NCBI GenBank assembly: GCA_963821095.1
Contig: CAWGCJ010000004.1
Coordinates: forward strand, 186,001-250,000
Direction: 5' to 3'
From: CAVPHV01 sp963821095
GTDB lineage: Bacteria > Actinomycetota > Acidimicrobiia > Spongiisociales > UBA5794
DNA: 64,000 nt
The notes below the pieces were generated by a model. That model did no database searches. It was not told where the DNA came from and saw only the letters and a program-made list of their open reading frames with translations. This document shows, piece after piece, positions 25,979-36,447 of the stretch. Made by a program: the position numbers and the translations under genes. The number at the start of each line of letters is the position of its first letter. Position 1 is the stretch's first letter.

Positions 25979-28900
25979 GTGACGGTATCGGTCCATGTCG
26001 CGCCACATCCGGACGCCCTGGTCGCGCTCCTCGTCGGCCAACTCGCTGACCCGCCCGAGGACCCGTTTGCCCCCGAATTGATTGCGGTTCCGACCCGGGG
26101 AATCGAGCGCTGGCTCACCCAACAGATCGCTTCCGGGCTCGCCGCTCGTGGTGTCGGTGACGGGATTGCGGCCAACATCGAGTTCCCCTCACCATGGCGA
26201 CTGGTGCGCGAGGTGCTGCTCGCCGTCCCCGAACTCGCCGCCTCGGTCGATGCCTGGCAGGGCCCCGATCTGATCGCCCATGTTCTCGGTGCCATCGACG
26301 CCCACTCCTCCGAGCAGTGGATGCGCCTGATCGAGCGTTACATCACAACCGCCGACGGCACTCCGGGACCAAATCGAATCACTGCCGCGACGAAGATCGC
26401 CGGCCTCTTCTCCGCCTACGCCCGGCGCCGCCCAGAGATGATCCGGGCTTGGGCCGCGGGTGACGATGTCGGTCCCGACGGCGAACCGATTCACGAAGGT
26501 GACGCTTGGCAGCCCACGCTGTGGCGGCTCGTGCGCGACCAGATCGGTGTCCCCGCCCTGGCCGAACTGCTCCCGGCCGGTCTGGAACCGATCCGCACCG
26601 GGGCCGTCACGCTCGACCTGCCAGACCGGCTCTCCATCTACGGACTAACCGCCTCCGACCCGCTCGACCTCCAGGTCATCGCCGCTCTCGGTGAGCAGCA
26701 CGAGGTCGACCTCTATGTGCTCCACCCATCGCCGGTCTTGTGGGAAGCGGTGGACGGTGATCTGCCGCCGGCACCGCCTGCCCGTGACGCCGACCCCACG
26801 GCCGCCCTCGCCGACCACCCGCTGCTCGCCTCCTGGGGCCGAGACGCCCGAGAGCTGCAGCTGGTTCTTGGTGCCGCCGGGCTGACTGCCACCTCGGTCG
26901 GCGGCTCCGACCTCGAACCGACCACCCTGCTGTCTCAGCTCCAGGACGACATCCGCGCCAACCAGCCGCCCGCAACAGCTCCCACCGCTTTTACACCGGA
27001 GGGTGAACTCGGCGCCGGGTCGGAGGGGGTACAACAGATGGAGCTGCTGCCCCTCGAAGCAGAGGCGCACCCCACCGAGGCCAAGAGCGGCCCGCCCAAC
27101 CCAGCCACTGTCCCTTCTGCGCCCACTCTCGCCCCCGAAGTCATCACCGGCACCGACCGTTCGATCCAGATCCACGTCACCCACGGCGCCCGCCGCCAGG
27201 TTGAGATCACCCGCGATGCCATCCTCCACGTCCTCGCCGCCGACCCGACGCTGGAACCACGCGACATCGTCATCATGACCCCCGACCTCGCCACGTTCGC
27301 CCCGCTGCTCGAGGCCGCCTTCCCCGTCAATCGTGCCGACGACGGTGGGCTGCCGGATCTGCGGCTGCGGATCGCCGACCGTTCCCCGGCGGCGGTCAAC
27401 CCGCTGGTTCGGTTTGCCGCCACCGTGCTCGAGCTTGCCGATTCTCGCCTCGAAGCGGGCCGGCTGCGGGAGCTGGTGACCAGACCCGTGGTGCAGCAAC
27501 GCTTCGGGTTCGACCTCGACACCGCCTCCTCGATCGTCAGCCTCATCGACGATGCCGAGATCAGCTGGGGCCTCGATGGCGCCGACCGTGAGGCGTGGCG
27601 GGCCGGCTCCAACGACGAGCGCACCTGGCGCCGCGGCCTCGACCGGGCGCTCGCCGGGGTCTTCTACGAGGACGACCCGGTCCAGGTGGTGTCCGGCACG
27701 GCTCCGCTCGACGGGGTCGAAGGCCAAGACGCCACGCCGGTGGGGCTGCTCGCTGCCATTGTCGACCGGATCGTGGCCATCCGCGAGATGCTCGCCGCGC
27801 CGCTGCCGGCATCGCAGTGGGGCCGGGACATCTCCGACGCCGTCCGGCTGCTGGCGAGACCCGGTTGGGATGACGAGTGGCAACTTGGCCAACTCGAACG
27901 GCTACTCGCCGAGACCTTCCCGGATCCTGCCGACGGTGCCCCCGACCCGTTCCTCAGCCTGGCCGAGGCTCGCCGTGCCGTTGCGGGCTGGACCGAGTCC
28001 CGCCCCAGCCCGCTGCACTTCCGCACCGGCGACGTCACCGTCTGCACCCTGGTACCGATGCGATCGGTGCCGTACCGGCTGGTGTGTCTACTCGGGATGG
28101 ACGACGACCGCTTCCCCCGCTCCAGCCGCACCGACGGCGACAACGTGCTCCTCGGTGACGAGAACGTCGGCGACTACGACCGTGCCGCCCAGGACCGCCA
28201 GCTCCTGCTGGATGCGGTGATGGCGGCCGGGGATCACCTCATCGTCACCTACTCGGGTCGCGACGAACTGACCAACGGCGACCTTCCCCCTGCGGTCCCG
28301 ATCGCCGAGCTGCGTGACACGCTCGAGGCCATGGTCGGCACTGGTGGCCTGGAGGCGATCGAGACGATCCATCCTTTGCAGTCGTTCAGCGAGGCCAACT
28401 TCACCCCCGGCGAGCTCAATGTCCCCGGCCCGTTTGGTTTCGACCCGGTCGCCTTGGCCGGAGCTCGGGCGGTGGCCGCTTCCAAGGACGCCGCCGTGGG
28501 CAACGAGCTGCCGTGGTCCGAGCCTGAGCCGATCGCTGAGATCTCCCTTGAAGATCTGATCCGCTTCCTCCAGCACCCGGTGCAGCGCTTTATGGTTGCC
28601 CGCATGGGGTTCTCGGTTCCCAAGGCGGGCGAGATCCCCGACGACACGCTTCCCGCCGACCTCGACGCACTCAGTCGGTGGGGATTGAAGGAGCGTCTGC
28701 TCGACGGCCTCGCCGACGGCTACGACCTCGATGAACTCTCCGCCCGGGAACTGGCCGGCGACGGGTTGCCGCCGGGCGTGCTCGGCCACGACGACCTCGG
28801 CGACGCCATCGAGGCGGCAACCGAACTGTGGAACGGGGCAGTCGAGCGCGGCTACCAACGCGAGGCGATGCGTCCGTATCGGGGTGCCGTGCAGGTCGGC

Positions 28901-29449
28901 GACGTCACCGTCGAAGGCGCCGTCTTGGGCGATCCCGACCGGGCGCACCTCGCCAAGGTCACGGCGTCGCGGGTCAAGGGCAAGCACCGGCTGCGGGCCT
29001 TCACCGAGCTCGTCTTCTTGAGCGCGCTTGAACCCGACCTGGCCTGGGAGTCGTTCGTGCTGGGCCGCTACGCCGGCGGCCGGGGCCACGTTGCGGTCAC
29101 GATCGGGCCGATCGGCGACACGCCACGGCAACGCCGGGCCGAAGCCAAGGCGATGCTGACCGAGTTGGTCGCCCTCTTTGTCGAGGGCCACCGGGCGCCG
29201 CTCCCGATGCCGTGCGAGTCGTCGTACAACTGGCAGCGGTACGTCGGGTCGGACCGAGGTAGGGCCTGGGGCACCACACGGGACTCGTGGGAGAGCGACA
29301 AGTTCAGCCCGGAGGCCGAAGACCCGGCGCACCAAGCTCTGCTCGCCGACTTGGGGGAGATGCGGGCGCTGCTGCGCTCCGGATTCGCCGACTATGCCAA
29401 ACGGCTCTGGGCTCCGATCATCCCCCTGTCCCGGGAGAAGAAGCTGTGA
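25979..29449 (+). CDS. recC: RecBCD subunit RecC (exodeoxyribonuclease V gamma)
   Basis: A protein of about 1,156 residues that provides the Chi-scanning, inactivated helicase/nuclease scaffold of RecBCD, which processes double-strand breaks for recombination. It opens with VSVHVAPHPDALVALLVGQL and shows IAVPTRGIERWLTQQIA near the N-terminus, a family hallmark. Further on are VTVCTLVPMRSVPYRLVCLLGMDDDRFPR-type RecC residues (seen in 28034-28120) and SLEDLIRFLQHPVQRFM. The start is set at GTG 25979, which removes an unlikely Gly/Asp/Glu leader. GTG/ATG options up to 39 bases upstream exist. Its stop overlaps the recB start (GTGA), giving translational coupling. Confidence 0.93.
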   Translation: MTVSVHVAPHPDALVALLVGQLADPPEDPFAPELIAVPTRGIERWLTQQIASGLAARGVGDGIAANIEFPSPWRLVREVLLAVPELAASVDAWQGPDLIAHVLGAIDAHSSEQWMRLIERYITTADGTPGPNRITAATKIAGLFSAYARRRPEMIRAWAAGDDVGPDGEPIHEGDAWQPTLWRLVRDQIGVPALAELLPAGLEPIRTGAVTLDLPDRLSIYGLTASDPLDLQVIAALGEQHEVDLYVLHPSPVLWEAVDGDLPPAPPARDADPTAALADHPLLASWGRDARELQLVLGAAGLTATSVGGSDLEPTTLLSQLQDDIRANQPPATAPTAFTPEGELGAGSEGVQQMELLPLEAEAHPTEAKSGPPNPATVPSAPTLAPEVITGTDRSIQIHVTHGARRQVEITRDAILHVLAADPTLEPRDIVIMTPDLATFAPLLEAAFPVNRADDGGLPDLRLRIADRSPAAVNPLVRFAATVLELADSRLEAGRLRELVTRPVVQQRFGFDLDTASSIVSLIDDAEISWGLDGADREAWRAGSNDERTWRRGLDRALAGVFYEDDPVQVVSGTAPLDGVEGQDATPVGLLAAIVDRIVAIREMLAAPLPASQWGRDISDAVRLLARPGWDDEWQLGQLERLLAETFPDPADGAPDPFLSLAEARRAVAGWTESRPSPLHFRTGDVTVCTLVPMRSVPYRLVCLLGMDDDRFPRSSRTDGDNVLLGDENVGDYDRAAQDRQLLLDAVMAAGDHLIVTYSGRDELTNGDLPPAVPIAELRDTLEAMVGTGGLEAIETIHPLQSFSEANFTPGELNVPGPFGFDPVALAGARAVAASKDAAVGNELPWSEPEPIAEISLEDLIRFLQHPVQRFMVARMGFSVPKAGEIPDDTLPADLDALSRWGLKERLLDGLADGYDLDELSARELAGDGLPPGVLGHDDLGDAIEAATELWNGAVERGYQREAMRPYRGAVQVGDVTVEGAVLGDPDRAHLAKVTASRVKGKHRLRAFTELVFLSALEPDLAWESFVLGRYAGGRGHVAVTIGPIGDTPRQRRAEAKAMLTELVALFVEGHRAPLPMPCESSYNWQRYVGSDRGRAWGTTRDSWESDKFSPEAEDPAHQALLADLGEMRALLRSGFADYAKRLWAPIIPLSREKKL

Positions 29450-32400
29450 CCGCCGTCTTCCCGTTCGATCCGCAGGAGCCCTTGGGCGACGGCCGCACCG
29501 TCATCGAGGCGAGTGCCGGCACCGGCAAGACGTTCACGATCTCGGCGCTGGTCACCCGCCTGATCGCCGACGAGGGGGTGCCGCTCGATGAGATCCTCGT
29601 CGTCACCTTCACCCGGGCCGCCACCGCCGAGCTGCGCTCCCGGGTCCGTACGCGCCTCGTCGCCACCTTGCGCGCCCTCGAGGGAGGCCCGGCGACCGAA
29701 TTCGGCGGAGCCGAACTCGACTCGAACGACCGACATCTGGCCGTGCTGCTCGGCGGGGATCGTGAGCCGGCGGCGACCCGGATCCGCGAGGCGTTGACCC
29801 ATTTCGACCGAGCCCAGATCTTCACCATCCACGGCTTCGCCCAGCGTCTGCTCGGCCATCTCGGGCTGCGGGCCCGGCTCTCCCATGAGCTGGAACCCGG
29901 GGAACCAGACGAGCTGCTGCTCGCCCAAACGGCCAGCGACCTCATCGTGGGCCGCTACGCCGCCGATGGCGGCGAGGAGCCGCTGAAGTCCAAGGACGTC
30001 ATCGAGATCGGCCGAACCGTGGTCGGCACTCCCGACGCCCGTATCGTCCCCGACGTCGACGAGGTCGACGGGCCGGCCCGGGACCGAGTCGAGCTGGCCC
30101 ATGCGATGCGTGAAGAGGTCGCCCGCCGGATGCGAGCCGCCGGCCTCGTCACTTACGACGACGGGCTGGTTGAGGTGCGTGACACTCTCGCCGACCCCGA
30201 AGTGGGCGCCGCCGCCCGGGGGTTGCTGGCCCGCCGCTACTCGGTGGCGCTGGTCGACGAGTCCCAGGACACCGATCCCATTCAATGGCAGGTGATCCGG
30301 TCCGTGTTCGATGGAACCCGTCGCAACAATGCTCACCGCAACGGGCCTCGGCTGGTGGTGATCGGCGACCCGAAGCAGTCGATCTACAGCTTCCGGGGCG
30401 CGGATGTCGAGTCGTACCTGGCGGCGCTCGACGGGGCCGATGCGCTGCGCACCCTGGAGACCAACTGGCGCAGCGACGGCCCCCTGATCGACGGGCTCGA
30501 TGTGCTGTTCGCCGGCGCCACGTTCGGCGACGACCGCATCGAGTACCACTCGGTCCGGCCGGCCCCCGACCACCAGGCAGCCCGCATCCACGACGCCGGC
30601 CCGCCGCTGGTGATCCGCCGCTTCGGCCCCGACCTCGAGATCCCGACCCGTCGGGACGGCTACTTCCTCGTCGACCATGCGCGCCGTGCCGTCGCTGCCG
30701 ACGTGGCCTCCCAGATCGTGCGGCTGCTCACTTCGGACGTGACGATCGATACCGCCGACGGCACCAAGCCGCTGCGCCCCGACCAGATCGCCGTGCTGTG
30801 CCGCACCCGCAAGCAGGTTGACATGGTGCGTGCCGAACTGACCACCCGTTGCGTGCCTTCGGTGGCGGCCCGCACCGGCGGGGTGTTCGCCTCGATGGCC
30901 GCCGAGGAATGGCGCCGCTTCCTCCACGGGGTGGAGAGCCCGGAGCGGCTCACCCTGGTGCGCCTCGCCGCCAGTTCGCTGCTGACGGGCTACTCACCAC
31001 AGCAGATCGCGGCGCTCACCGACGAGGAAGCGCTCGAACTGCAGCGCCAGATGCAGGAGTGGCGAGAGATCCTGGTCACCGAGGGAGTGCCGGCGTTGCT
31101 CGCCGCCGTGCAGCGCAGCACCGGCCTCTCCGCTCGGGTGCTGGCGCTCGACGACGGGGAGCGCACCATGACCGACCTCACCCACCTCGCCGAGGAAATG
31201 CATGCGGTGTGGCGCAAGCGCCGGATCGGGTCGTTGGTTGGCTGGCTCGAGACCACGATGGCCGAGGCCGCCCAACGCGACGAGGCCAACATCGAGGAAG
31301 CCGAGTCCCGTCAGCGCCGCTTGGAGACCGACGCCGATGCGGTCCAGGTGCAGACCGTCCACGGCGCCAAGGGTCTGCAGTGGCCGGTGGTGCTGGTCCC
31401 GTACCTGTGGGACGTGTCGACCTGGAGGCCGCCGGTTCCCGTCTTCCACGGTGACGAGGGGGTGCCCCGGGAGCGGCTGATCGACGTCGGTGGCAAGGGT
31501 GCCCCCGGCTACGGCGACCACCAGAAGGTGGCCGCAGCAGAGGATGCCGCCGAGGAGGGACGGCTCCTGTACGTGGCGTTGACGAGGGCCGAGCATCACC
31601 TGATGGTGTGGTGGGTTGAGAACTCGACCAACACCGGCATCTCGAAACTCAACGGCCTCATCACCAAGGACGACCGCACCCCGGATGACCTGGTGACGGC
31701 GGGCGGCGGGAACATCGCGGTGGAGACGCTCGACAAACTGCCGCCGGTGGTCGAATACCAACCGGACGATGAGGACCCGAAGCCGCTGGAGCGGGCCCGG
31801 TTCGAGCGTCGGCTCGACTACGACTGGCGGCGGGCGTCGTTCTCGTCGCTGTCGCCGGAGCACCCGATCGGCGCCGCCGCCGAGACGATCGAGCAGCCAC
31901 CCCGCGACGACGAATCCGGTCTGACCGTCGAACCCGACGAGGAGATCACGCCGGCGGGCGAGTCCATGCTGCCGATGGCCGACCTGCCCCGCGGGGCCCG
32001 CTTCGGGACGCTGGTCCACCACGTGTATGAGCACGTCCCGTTCGACGCTGCCGACCTCGAAGGTGCGATCCGCGAGGCCCTGGCGCCGGAGCTGGCTTAC
32101 GCCACCTGGGACTTCGATCCGGAGGCGTTGATCACTGGGCTCGTGGCATCGATGGAAACCCCGCTGGGGCCGGAACCGGATGCCCCCCGTTTGCGTGATC
32201 TCGACCCGCGCCGGGTCTTCGACGAGTTGGTGTTCGAGTTGCCGGTCCGCACCGACGCCGGCACCGTTTCGCTGCGGGACATCGGCACGGTGATGCTGGA
32301 GCACCTCGCAGCCGACGATCCGTACCGGGCGTACGCCGAGACGTTGCAGGGCCTGCCGGGGTCACGGTTCCGGGGGTTCCTGACCGGGGCGATCGACCTG

Positions 32401-32775
32401 ACCGCGCGGGTCCGGTTGCCCGATGGGGACCGGTATGTGGTGATGGACTACAAGTCGAATGCCCTGCCGATGCGCGGCGAGGTGCCGAGCCCGCTCGATT
32501 ACGGGCCGGGGCCGCTGGCGGCGGCGATGATCGACGGCAACTACGTGCTGCAGGCGACGCTGTATCAGGTGGCGCTGCACCGCTACCTGCAATGGCGACT
32601 GCGCGGCTACGACCCGCAGCAACATCTCGGTGGGGCGATGTATCTGTTCGTGCGTGGCATGGCGGGCCCGGATGCCCCGGTGGTCGACGGCGAGCGCTGC
32701 GGCGTGGCGCGATGGCGGCCCCCGGTGGGGATGATCACGGGTCTGAGTGAGCTGTTCGTGGGAGGCACGCCATGA
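29446..32775 (+). CDS. recB: RecBCD subunit RecB (helicase-nuclease, exodeoxyribonuclease V beta)
   Basis: A 1,109-residue UvrD-type 3'-5' helicase fused to a RecB nuclease. Walker A is EASAGTGKTFTI (about residues 19-30). Motif II is VDESQDTDPIQWQVI (about 270), motif III VVIGDPKQSIYSFRGAD, motif IV TNWRSDGPLI, and motif V VQTVHGAKGLQWPVV (about 635). The C-terminal nuclease shows GTLVHHVYEHV, an Asp in GAIDLTARV and VMDYKSNALP, the active-site D-Y-K. The GTG start overlaps the recC stop, and the TGA overlaps the recD ATG. The order recC-recB-recD is the standard one. Confidence 0.95.
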   Translation: MTAVFPFDPQEPLGDGRTVIEASAGTGKTFTISALVTRLIADEGVPLDEILVVTFTRAATAELRSRVRTRLVATLRALEGGPATEFGGAELDSNDRHLAVLLGGDREPAATRIREALTHFDRAQIFTIHGFAQRLLGHLGLRARLSHELEPGEPDELLLAQTASDLIVGRYAADGGEEPLKSKDVIEIGRTVVGTPDARIVPDVDEVDGPARDRVELAHAMREEVARRMRAAGLVTYDDGLVEVRDTLADPEVGAAARGLLARRYSVALVDESQDTDPIQWQVIRSVFDGTRRNNAHRNGPRLVVIGDPKQSIYSFRGADVESYLAALDGADALRTLETNWRSDGPLIDGLDVLFAGATFGDDRIEYHSVRPAPDHQAARIHDAGPPLVIRRFGPDLEIPTRRDGYFLVDHARRAVAADVASQIVRLLTSDVTIDTADGTKPLRPDQIAVLCRTRKQVDMVRAELTTRCVPSVAARTGGVFASMAAEEWRRFLHGVESPERLTLVRLAASSLLTGYSPQQIAALTDEEALELQRQMQEWREILVTEGVPALLAAVQRSTGLSARVLALDDGERTMTDLTHLAEEMHAVWRKRRIGSLVGWLETTMAEAAQRDEANIEEAESRQRRLETDADAVQVQTVHGAKGLQWPVVLVPYLWDVSTWRPPVPVFHGDEGVPRERLIDVGGKGAPGYGDHQKVAAAEDAAEEGRLLYVALTRAEHHLMVWWVENSTNTGISKLNGLITKDDRTPDDLVTAGGGNIAVETLDKLPPVVEYQPDDEDPKPLERARFERRLDYDWRRASFSSLSPEHPIGAAAETIEQPPRDDESGLTVEPDEEITPAGESMLPMADLPRGARFGTLVHHVYEHVPFDAADLEGAIREALAPELAYATWDFDPEALITGLVASMETPLGPEPDAPRLRDLDPRRVFDELVFELPVRTDAGTVSLRDIGTVMLEHLAADDPYRAYAETLQGLPGSRFRGFLTGAIDLTARVRLPDGDRYVVMDYKSNALPMRGEVPSPLDYGPGPLAAAMIDGNYVLQATLYQVALHRYLQWRLRGYDPQQHLGGAMYLFVRGMAGPDAPVVDGERCGVARWRPPVGMITGLSELFVGGTP

Positions 32776-34589
32776 CGCTGCATGATCGGGTGGCGTTGGC
32801 GACGGAGCGTCCCTGGGTCGTGGTGGGTACCGGCGGGCTGCTGGCGGCGTTCAACGACGCCGGGGTGCTCAACCCGCTGGACGTTGAGGCGGCCAAGACG
32901 ATCGGCAGGCTGCTCGGCGAGGACGACCCGGCGGTGTTGCTGGCGGCTGCGCTGACGGTGCGCGGTACGAGGTTCGGCCACGTCTGCGTCCGGCTGGATG
33001 CGGTGCGCGAAGCCGTGGTGGTGGATGGCCAGGACCCCGACGAGATCGAGGCGCTGCCGTGGCCGGAGACCGATGGGTGGTCGGCGGCGGTCGGGGCGAG
33101 CGTGCTGGTGGGTGACGGGTCGGGCGACGAGCCGCTGGCGCTGGAGGACGGCCGGCTCTACCTGGAGCGCTACTACCGGTATGAGGAGCAGGTGGCGGCG
33201 ATGATCTCGGCCCGCTGCTCGGAGGAGCGCCGCCCGCTGGCCCCGGCAGCGGCGCGGATGCTGGGTGAGTTGCTGGATCAGGGGACCCGCCAGTACGAGG
33301 CGGCGGTGTTGGCGTTGACGGGGAACGTGGCGGTGATTGCGGGTGGCCCGGGGACGGGCAAGACGCACACGATTGCGGCGGCGCTGGCAGCGTTGGCGAC
33401 GAGCGATGGCGAGTTCCCGGCGGTGGCATTGTGCGCCCCAACGGGCAAAGCGGCGGCCCGGCTGGGTGAAGCGATCGGGGCGATGGCGGCGGAGCTGGAT
33501 GATGACCGGGTGAGCGAAGCGCTGGCGAAGGTGGAGCCGAGCACGATCCATCGGTTGCTGGGGTGGAGCTGGGACCGAGGAAGGTTCGCCCATCATGGCA
33601 AGAACCCGCTGCCGCATGATGTGGTGATCGTGGATGAGATGTCGATGGTCTCGTTGCCGATGGCGGCAAAGCTGCTGGCGGCGGTGCGGGACGATGCGGC
33701 GGTGGTGCTGGTGGGGGACCCGTTCCAGTTGGAGTCGATTGAGGCGGGCACGGTGCTGGCGGACATCGTGGGCTCGGGTGAGGCGAGCGGGCCGGCGATC
33801 CGGGCCCCGATTGCGGATCATGTGGTGGTGCTGGAGCGGGTGTTCCGGTTCGAGGAGGACAGTGCGATCGCCGACTTCGCCGAGGCGGTCCGGATGGGCG
33901 ACGGGGACGCCGCGGTGGAGCTGCTGGATGCCGGGGGGGAACAGGTCCGTTGGGTGAGGGAGCGGGGCGGAGCAGCGTTCGAGGAGCTGTGGGATGTGGT
34001 GGTCAACCAACGGGTGCGGATGGTGGAACTGGCCGGCGAGGGGAGGGGCGAGGAAGCCCTGGCGGTGTTGAAGGAGCTGGTGGTGTTGTGTGCGAGGAGG
34101 AACGGCCCGGATGGGGTGTCGGGCTGGGGCCGGGAGATCGAGCGGGCGTTGGACGAGCGGTTCACGGGGCTGCGCTGGGGCGGGGAGTGGTACCCGGGCC
34201 GGCCGGTGATGATCACGAGGAACGACTACGGCTTGGACCTGTACAACGGGGACATCGGGGTGTGCGTGGAAACGGACGATGGACTGCGGGTGCTGTTCGA
34301 CCGTGACGGTGGAAGAGCGTTCGCCCCGAGCCACCTGGGCGAACACGCCACGGTGCACGCCATGACGATCCACAAGAGCCAGGGCTCCCAGTTCGACGAG
34401 GTCGTGGTGGTCCTGCCGGGGGAGTCGAGTCGCCTGCTGACACGGGAACTCCTGTACACGGCGGTGACGAGGGCGCGGAAACGGGTCAGAGTGGTCGGCA
34501 GCGAGGACGTGGTCCGCAGCGCAGTGGAGAGGTCTGTGCAGCGGGCGTCGGGGCTTGGCGTGCGTCTCGAGGGGACGAAGGCGCCCTGA
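32772..34589 (+). CDS. recD: RecBCD subunit RecD (5'-3' helicase, exodeoxyribonuclease V alpha)
   Basis: A 605-residue SF1B helicase that drives the 5'-ended strand in RecBCD. It has an N-terminal domain of about 170 residues, then Walker A GGPGTGKTHTIAAAL (about residue 190) and CAPTGKAAARL. Motif II is VVIVDEMSMVSLPMAAKLL (about 284), followed by VLVGDPFQLESIEAG. The C-terminal SH3-like and motif V/VI region reads MTIHKSQGSQFDEVVVVLP and YTAVTRARKRVRVV. Its ATG overlaps the recB stop by four bases. It is the last gene of the recCBD operon, and I see no strong hairpin in the 180 bases that follow. Confidence 0.95.
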   Translation: MTLHDRVALATERPWVVVGTGGLLAAFNDAGVLNPLDVEAAKTIGRLLGEDDPAVLLAAALTVRGTRFGHVCVRLDAVREAVVVDGQDPDEIEALPWPETDGWSAAVGASVLVGDGSGDEPLALEDGRLYLERYYRYEEQVAAMISARCSEERRPLAPAAARMLGELLDQGTRQYEAAVLALTGNVAVIAGGPGTGKTHTIAAALAALATSDGEFPAVALCAPTGKAAARLGEAIGAMAAELDDDRVSEALAKVEPSTIHRLLGWSWDRGRFAHHGKNPLPHDVVIVDEMSMVSLPMAAKLLAAVRDDAAVVLVGDPFQLESIEAGTVLADIVGSGEASGPAIRAPIADHVVVLERVFRFEEDSAIADFAEAVRMGDGDAAVELLDAGGEQVRWVRERGGAAFEELWDVVVNQRVRMVELAGEGRGEEALAVLKELVVLCARRNGPDGVSGWGREIERALDERFTGLRWGGEWYPGRPVMITRNDYGLDLYNGDIGVCVETDDGLRVLFDRDGGRAFAPSHLGEHATVHAMTIHKSQGSQFDEVVVVLPGESSRLLTRELLYTAVTRARKRVRVVGSEDVVRSAVERSVQRASGLGVRLEGTKAP

Positions 34590-34770
34590 TCCTCCGGCGG
34601 AGGTTGTCACCACCCTCGCCATACATGATCGTGGTGCAGGCTTCGGTGCCGATGCGGTCGTTGGTCGGATTGCGCCGAGCCCTCGCGGATGGCGCCTCTT
34701 GGGGAGCCATTTGCCACTTCTCGTTTGAGCCGGAGCGTCGTACGTTGAGGGGTACGAGCGAGGATTGGCG

Positions 34771-36447
34771 ATGTTGGCAGCATCGAGTTCTGGGATCACG
34801 CCCCAGACGGCAACCACCTTGCGGCGCTGGGGGCGCATCTGGCTGGGCGGCGCCCTGGCGGCGATGGTTGCGTTCACGCTCATCCGCCTGGCACTCGGCG
34901 GTGCCGAGGTCCACGACTGGGAATCAATCGTGTGGCCCATCGCCGTGTTCGCCATTGCGGTGGGCGGCGTGCTGGTGTTCCGCTTCGAAGGGTTCGGGGG
35001 GTTCTGGCTGGCGCTGGTCGCGGTGGTCGGCGGAGTCGCGGTCGCCTCCCACTTTGGTCCCGTCGCGGGTGTGATCCCCGTCGTGGCGCTCGTCCCGGCG
35101 TCGACGTTCTTCATCTTGGCATGGCGCCGGGTGCGTAGCCCGGCTGCGGTTGCCGTCTACCTCGTCGTTCTGGGAGTCGTCCTGGTCGCCGGCGGGTACG
35201 CCGCCTATGCCGCGTACGACGCCGTCTTTGGGCCATCTCACCCGGCGTCGGTGACGCCGGCACCGGAGCCTTCACCCGTGCGGTGGATGTGGTCCGGTGC
35301 CGCGGACACGGATGGGTTCTCGGTGGTCGCCGCCGTCGACGCGGCCGGGCCGGTGGCGCTGCTCGTTGCGGCCGACCCGGACGGCGAGTGGCTGCAGGTG
35401 GGAACGGCGACCGGTGACGAGAGCGGGACCGTCCGATTCGAAGTCGCCGGTCTGGCGCCGGGATCGTCCTATCGCTACGTCATCGAGACCTCGCTGGGTC
35501 GGGGCCCCGAGGGATCGACCGCGACGTTTCCCGACGGTGCCGCCGATGTGACGATTGTGTTCTCGTCATGTGCGCGCCGCGGCTCGAACGGCGCGGTGTT
35601 CGATGCGATTCGCGCCGTGACGCCGGATCTGTACATCATCACCGGCGACCTGTTCTACGGGGACATCGGTCCCGACGATCCCGCGGCCTTCCGTGCGGCG
35701 TATGAGGAGGCGCTGACCCAGCCGGCGCAGGCGGCGCTCTATCGGTCGGCTCCGATCGCCTACGTCTGGGACGATCACGACTTCAGCCAAAACGACGCCG
35801 ACGCATCGGCGGCGAGTCGGCCCGCCGCCATGGCGGTGTATCGGGACCTGGTTCCGCACTACCCGCTGCGCGGCGAGGACGAACCGATCTTCCAGGCGTT
35901 CACCATCGGCCGGGTGCGGGTGATCATCACGGACACCCGGTCGGGGCGCGACCCCGCCGGGTCGATGCTGGGAAGCGAGCAGCTGGCGTGGTTGGAGAAC
36001 GAACTCAGCCACGCGGCCGATGAGTATCCGCTGGTGCTGTGGGTCAACCCGGACCCGTGGATCGCCGACCCGGTGCCCGGCGCCGACCATTGGGGCGCGT
36101 TCCCGGACCAGCGGCGGCACATCGCCGAACTCATCGAGCGGCTCCAGTTCCCCGGGTTCCTGATGATCTCAGGCGACGCCCACATGCTGGCGATCGACGA
36201 CGGCAGGCACAACACCTACGGCGGCGACGGGCCAGGGTTTCCGGTGTTCCACGCCGGTGCACTGGACCGGCCCGGTTCGCTCAAGGGCGGCCCCTACAGC
36301 GAGGGAGCCGTCCCCGGTGGAGGACAGTTCGGCGTGATCGAGGTCATCGACAACAAAAGCGGTCTCCAGCTTCGGCTGTCGGGCCGCAGCTGGGACGGCC
36401 GCGAAATCATGACCTGGTCCTTCACGGTGCCGGAGGGTCCCGCGTGA
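34771..36447 (+). CDS. Membrane-anchored PhoD-like alkaline phosphatase D family protein
   Basis: A protein of about 558 residues with four or so N-terminal membrane helices (residues 20-150) and an external PhoD-like metallophosphatase domain. After a fibronectin-like N-domain come the metal-binding motifs in order: FSSCARRG, ITGDLFYGDIG, YVWDDHDFSQND and FLMISGDAHM. PhoD-type enzymes hydrolyse phosphomonoesters or phosphodiesters with Ca/Fe. Membrane-helix fusions like this are uncommon, and the substrate is unknown. The ATG at 34771 has AGGA six bases upstream, and a TTG two codons earlier is an alternative. The stop overlaps the GTG of the PEP-synthase-like gene, placing both in one operon. 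Confidence 0.85.
   Translation: MLAASSSGITPQTATTLRRWGRIWLGGALAAMVAFTLIRLALGGAEVHDWESIVWPIAVFAIAVGGVLVFRFEGFGGFWLALVAVVGGVAVASHFGPVAGVIPVVALVPASTFFILAWRRVRSPAAVAVYLVVLGVVLVAGGYAAYAAYDAVFGPSHPASVTPAPEPSPVRWMWSGAADTDGFSVVAAVDAAGPVALLVAADPDGEWLQVGTATGDESGTVRFEVAGLAPGSSYRYVIETSLGRGPEGSTATFPDGAADVTIVFSSCARRGSNGAVFDAIRAVTPDLYIITGDLFYGDIGPDDPAAFRAAYEEALTQPAQAALYRSAPIAYVWDDHDFSQNDADASAASRPAAMAVYRDLVPHYPLRGEDEPIFQAFTIGRVRVIITDTRSGRDPAGSMLGSEQLAWLENELSHAADEYPLVLWVNPDPWIADPVPGADHWGAFPDQRRHIAELIERLQFPGFLMISGDAHMLAIDDGRHNTYGGDGPGFPVFHAGALDRPGSLKGGPYSEGAVPGGGQFGVIEVIDNKSGLQLRLSGRSWDGREIMTWSFTVPEGPA

Noticed and set aside
28088..29335. A 415-codon minus-strand open frame inside recC
   Set aside because: Antisense to recC with no recognisable motif. 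Third-position GC bias explains it.
32607..35114. An 835-codon minus-strand open frame across recD and the PhoD-like start
   Set aside because: Pro/Arg/His-rich nonsense composition, opposite to unambiguous RecD motifs. No ribosome site or domain.
36039..36443. N-terminal extension of the PEP-synthase-like protein
   Set aside because: This part overlaps the PhoD-like coding sequence in another frame and is Arg/Pro-rich. The GTG at 36444 starts exactly at the ATP-grasp N-terminus.
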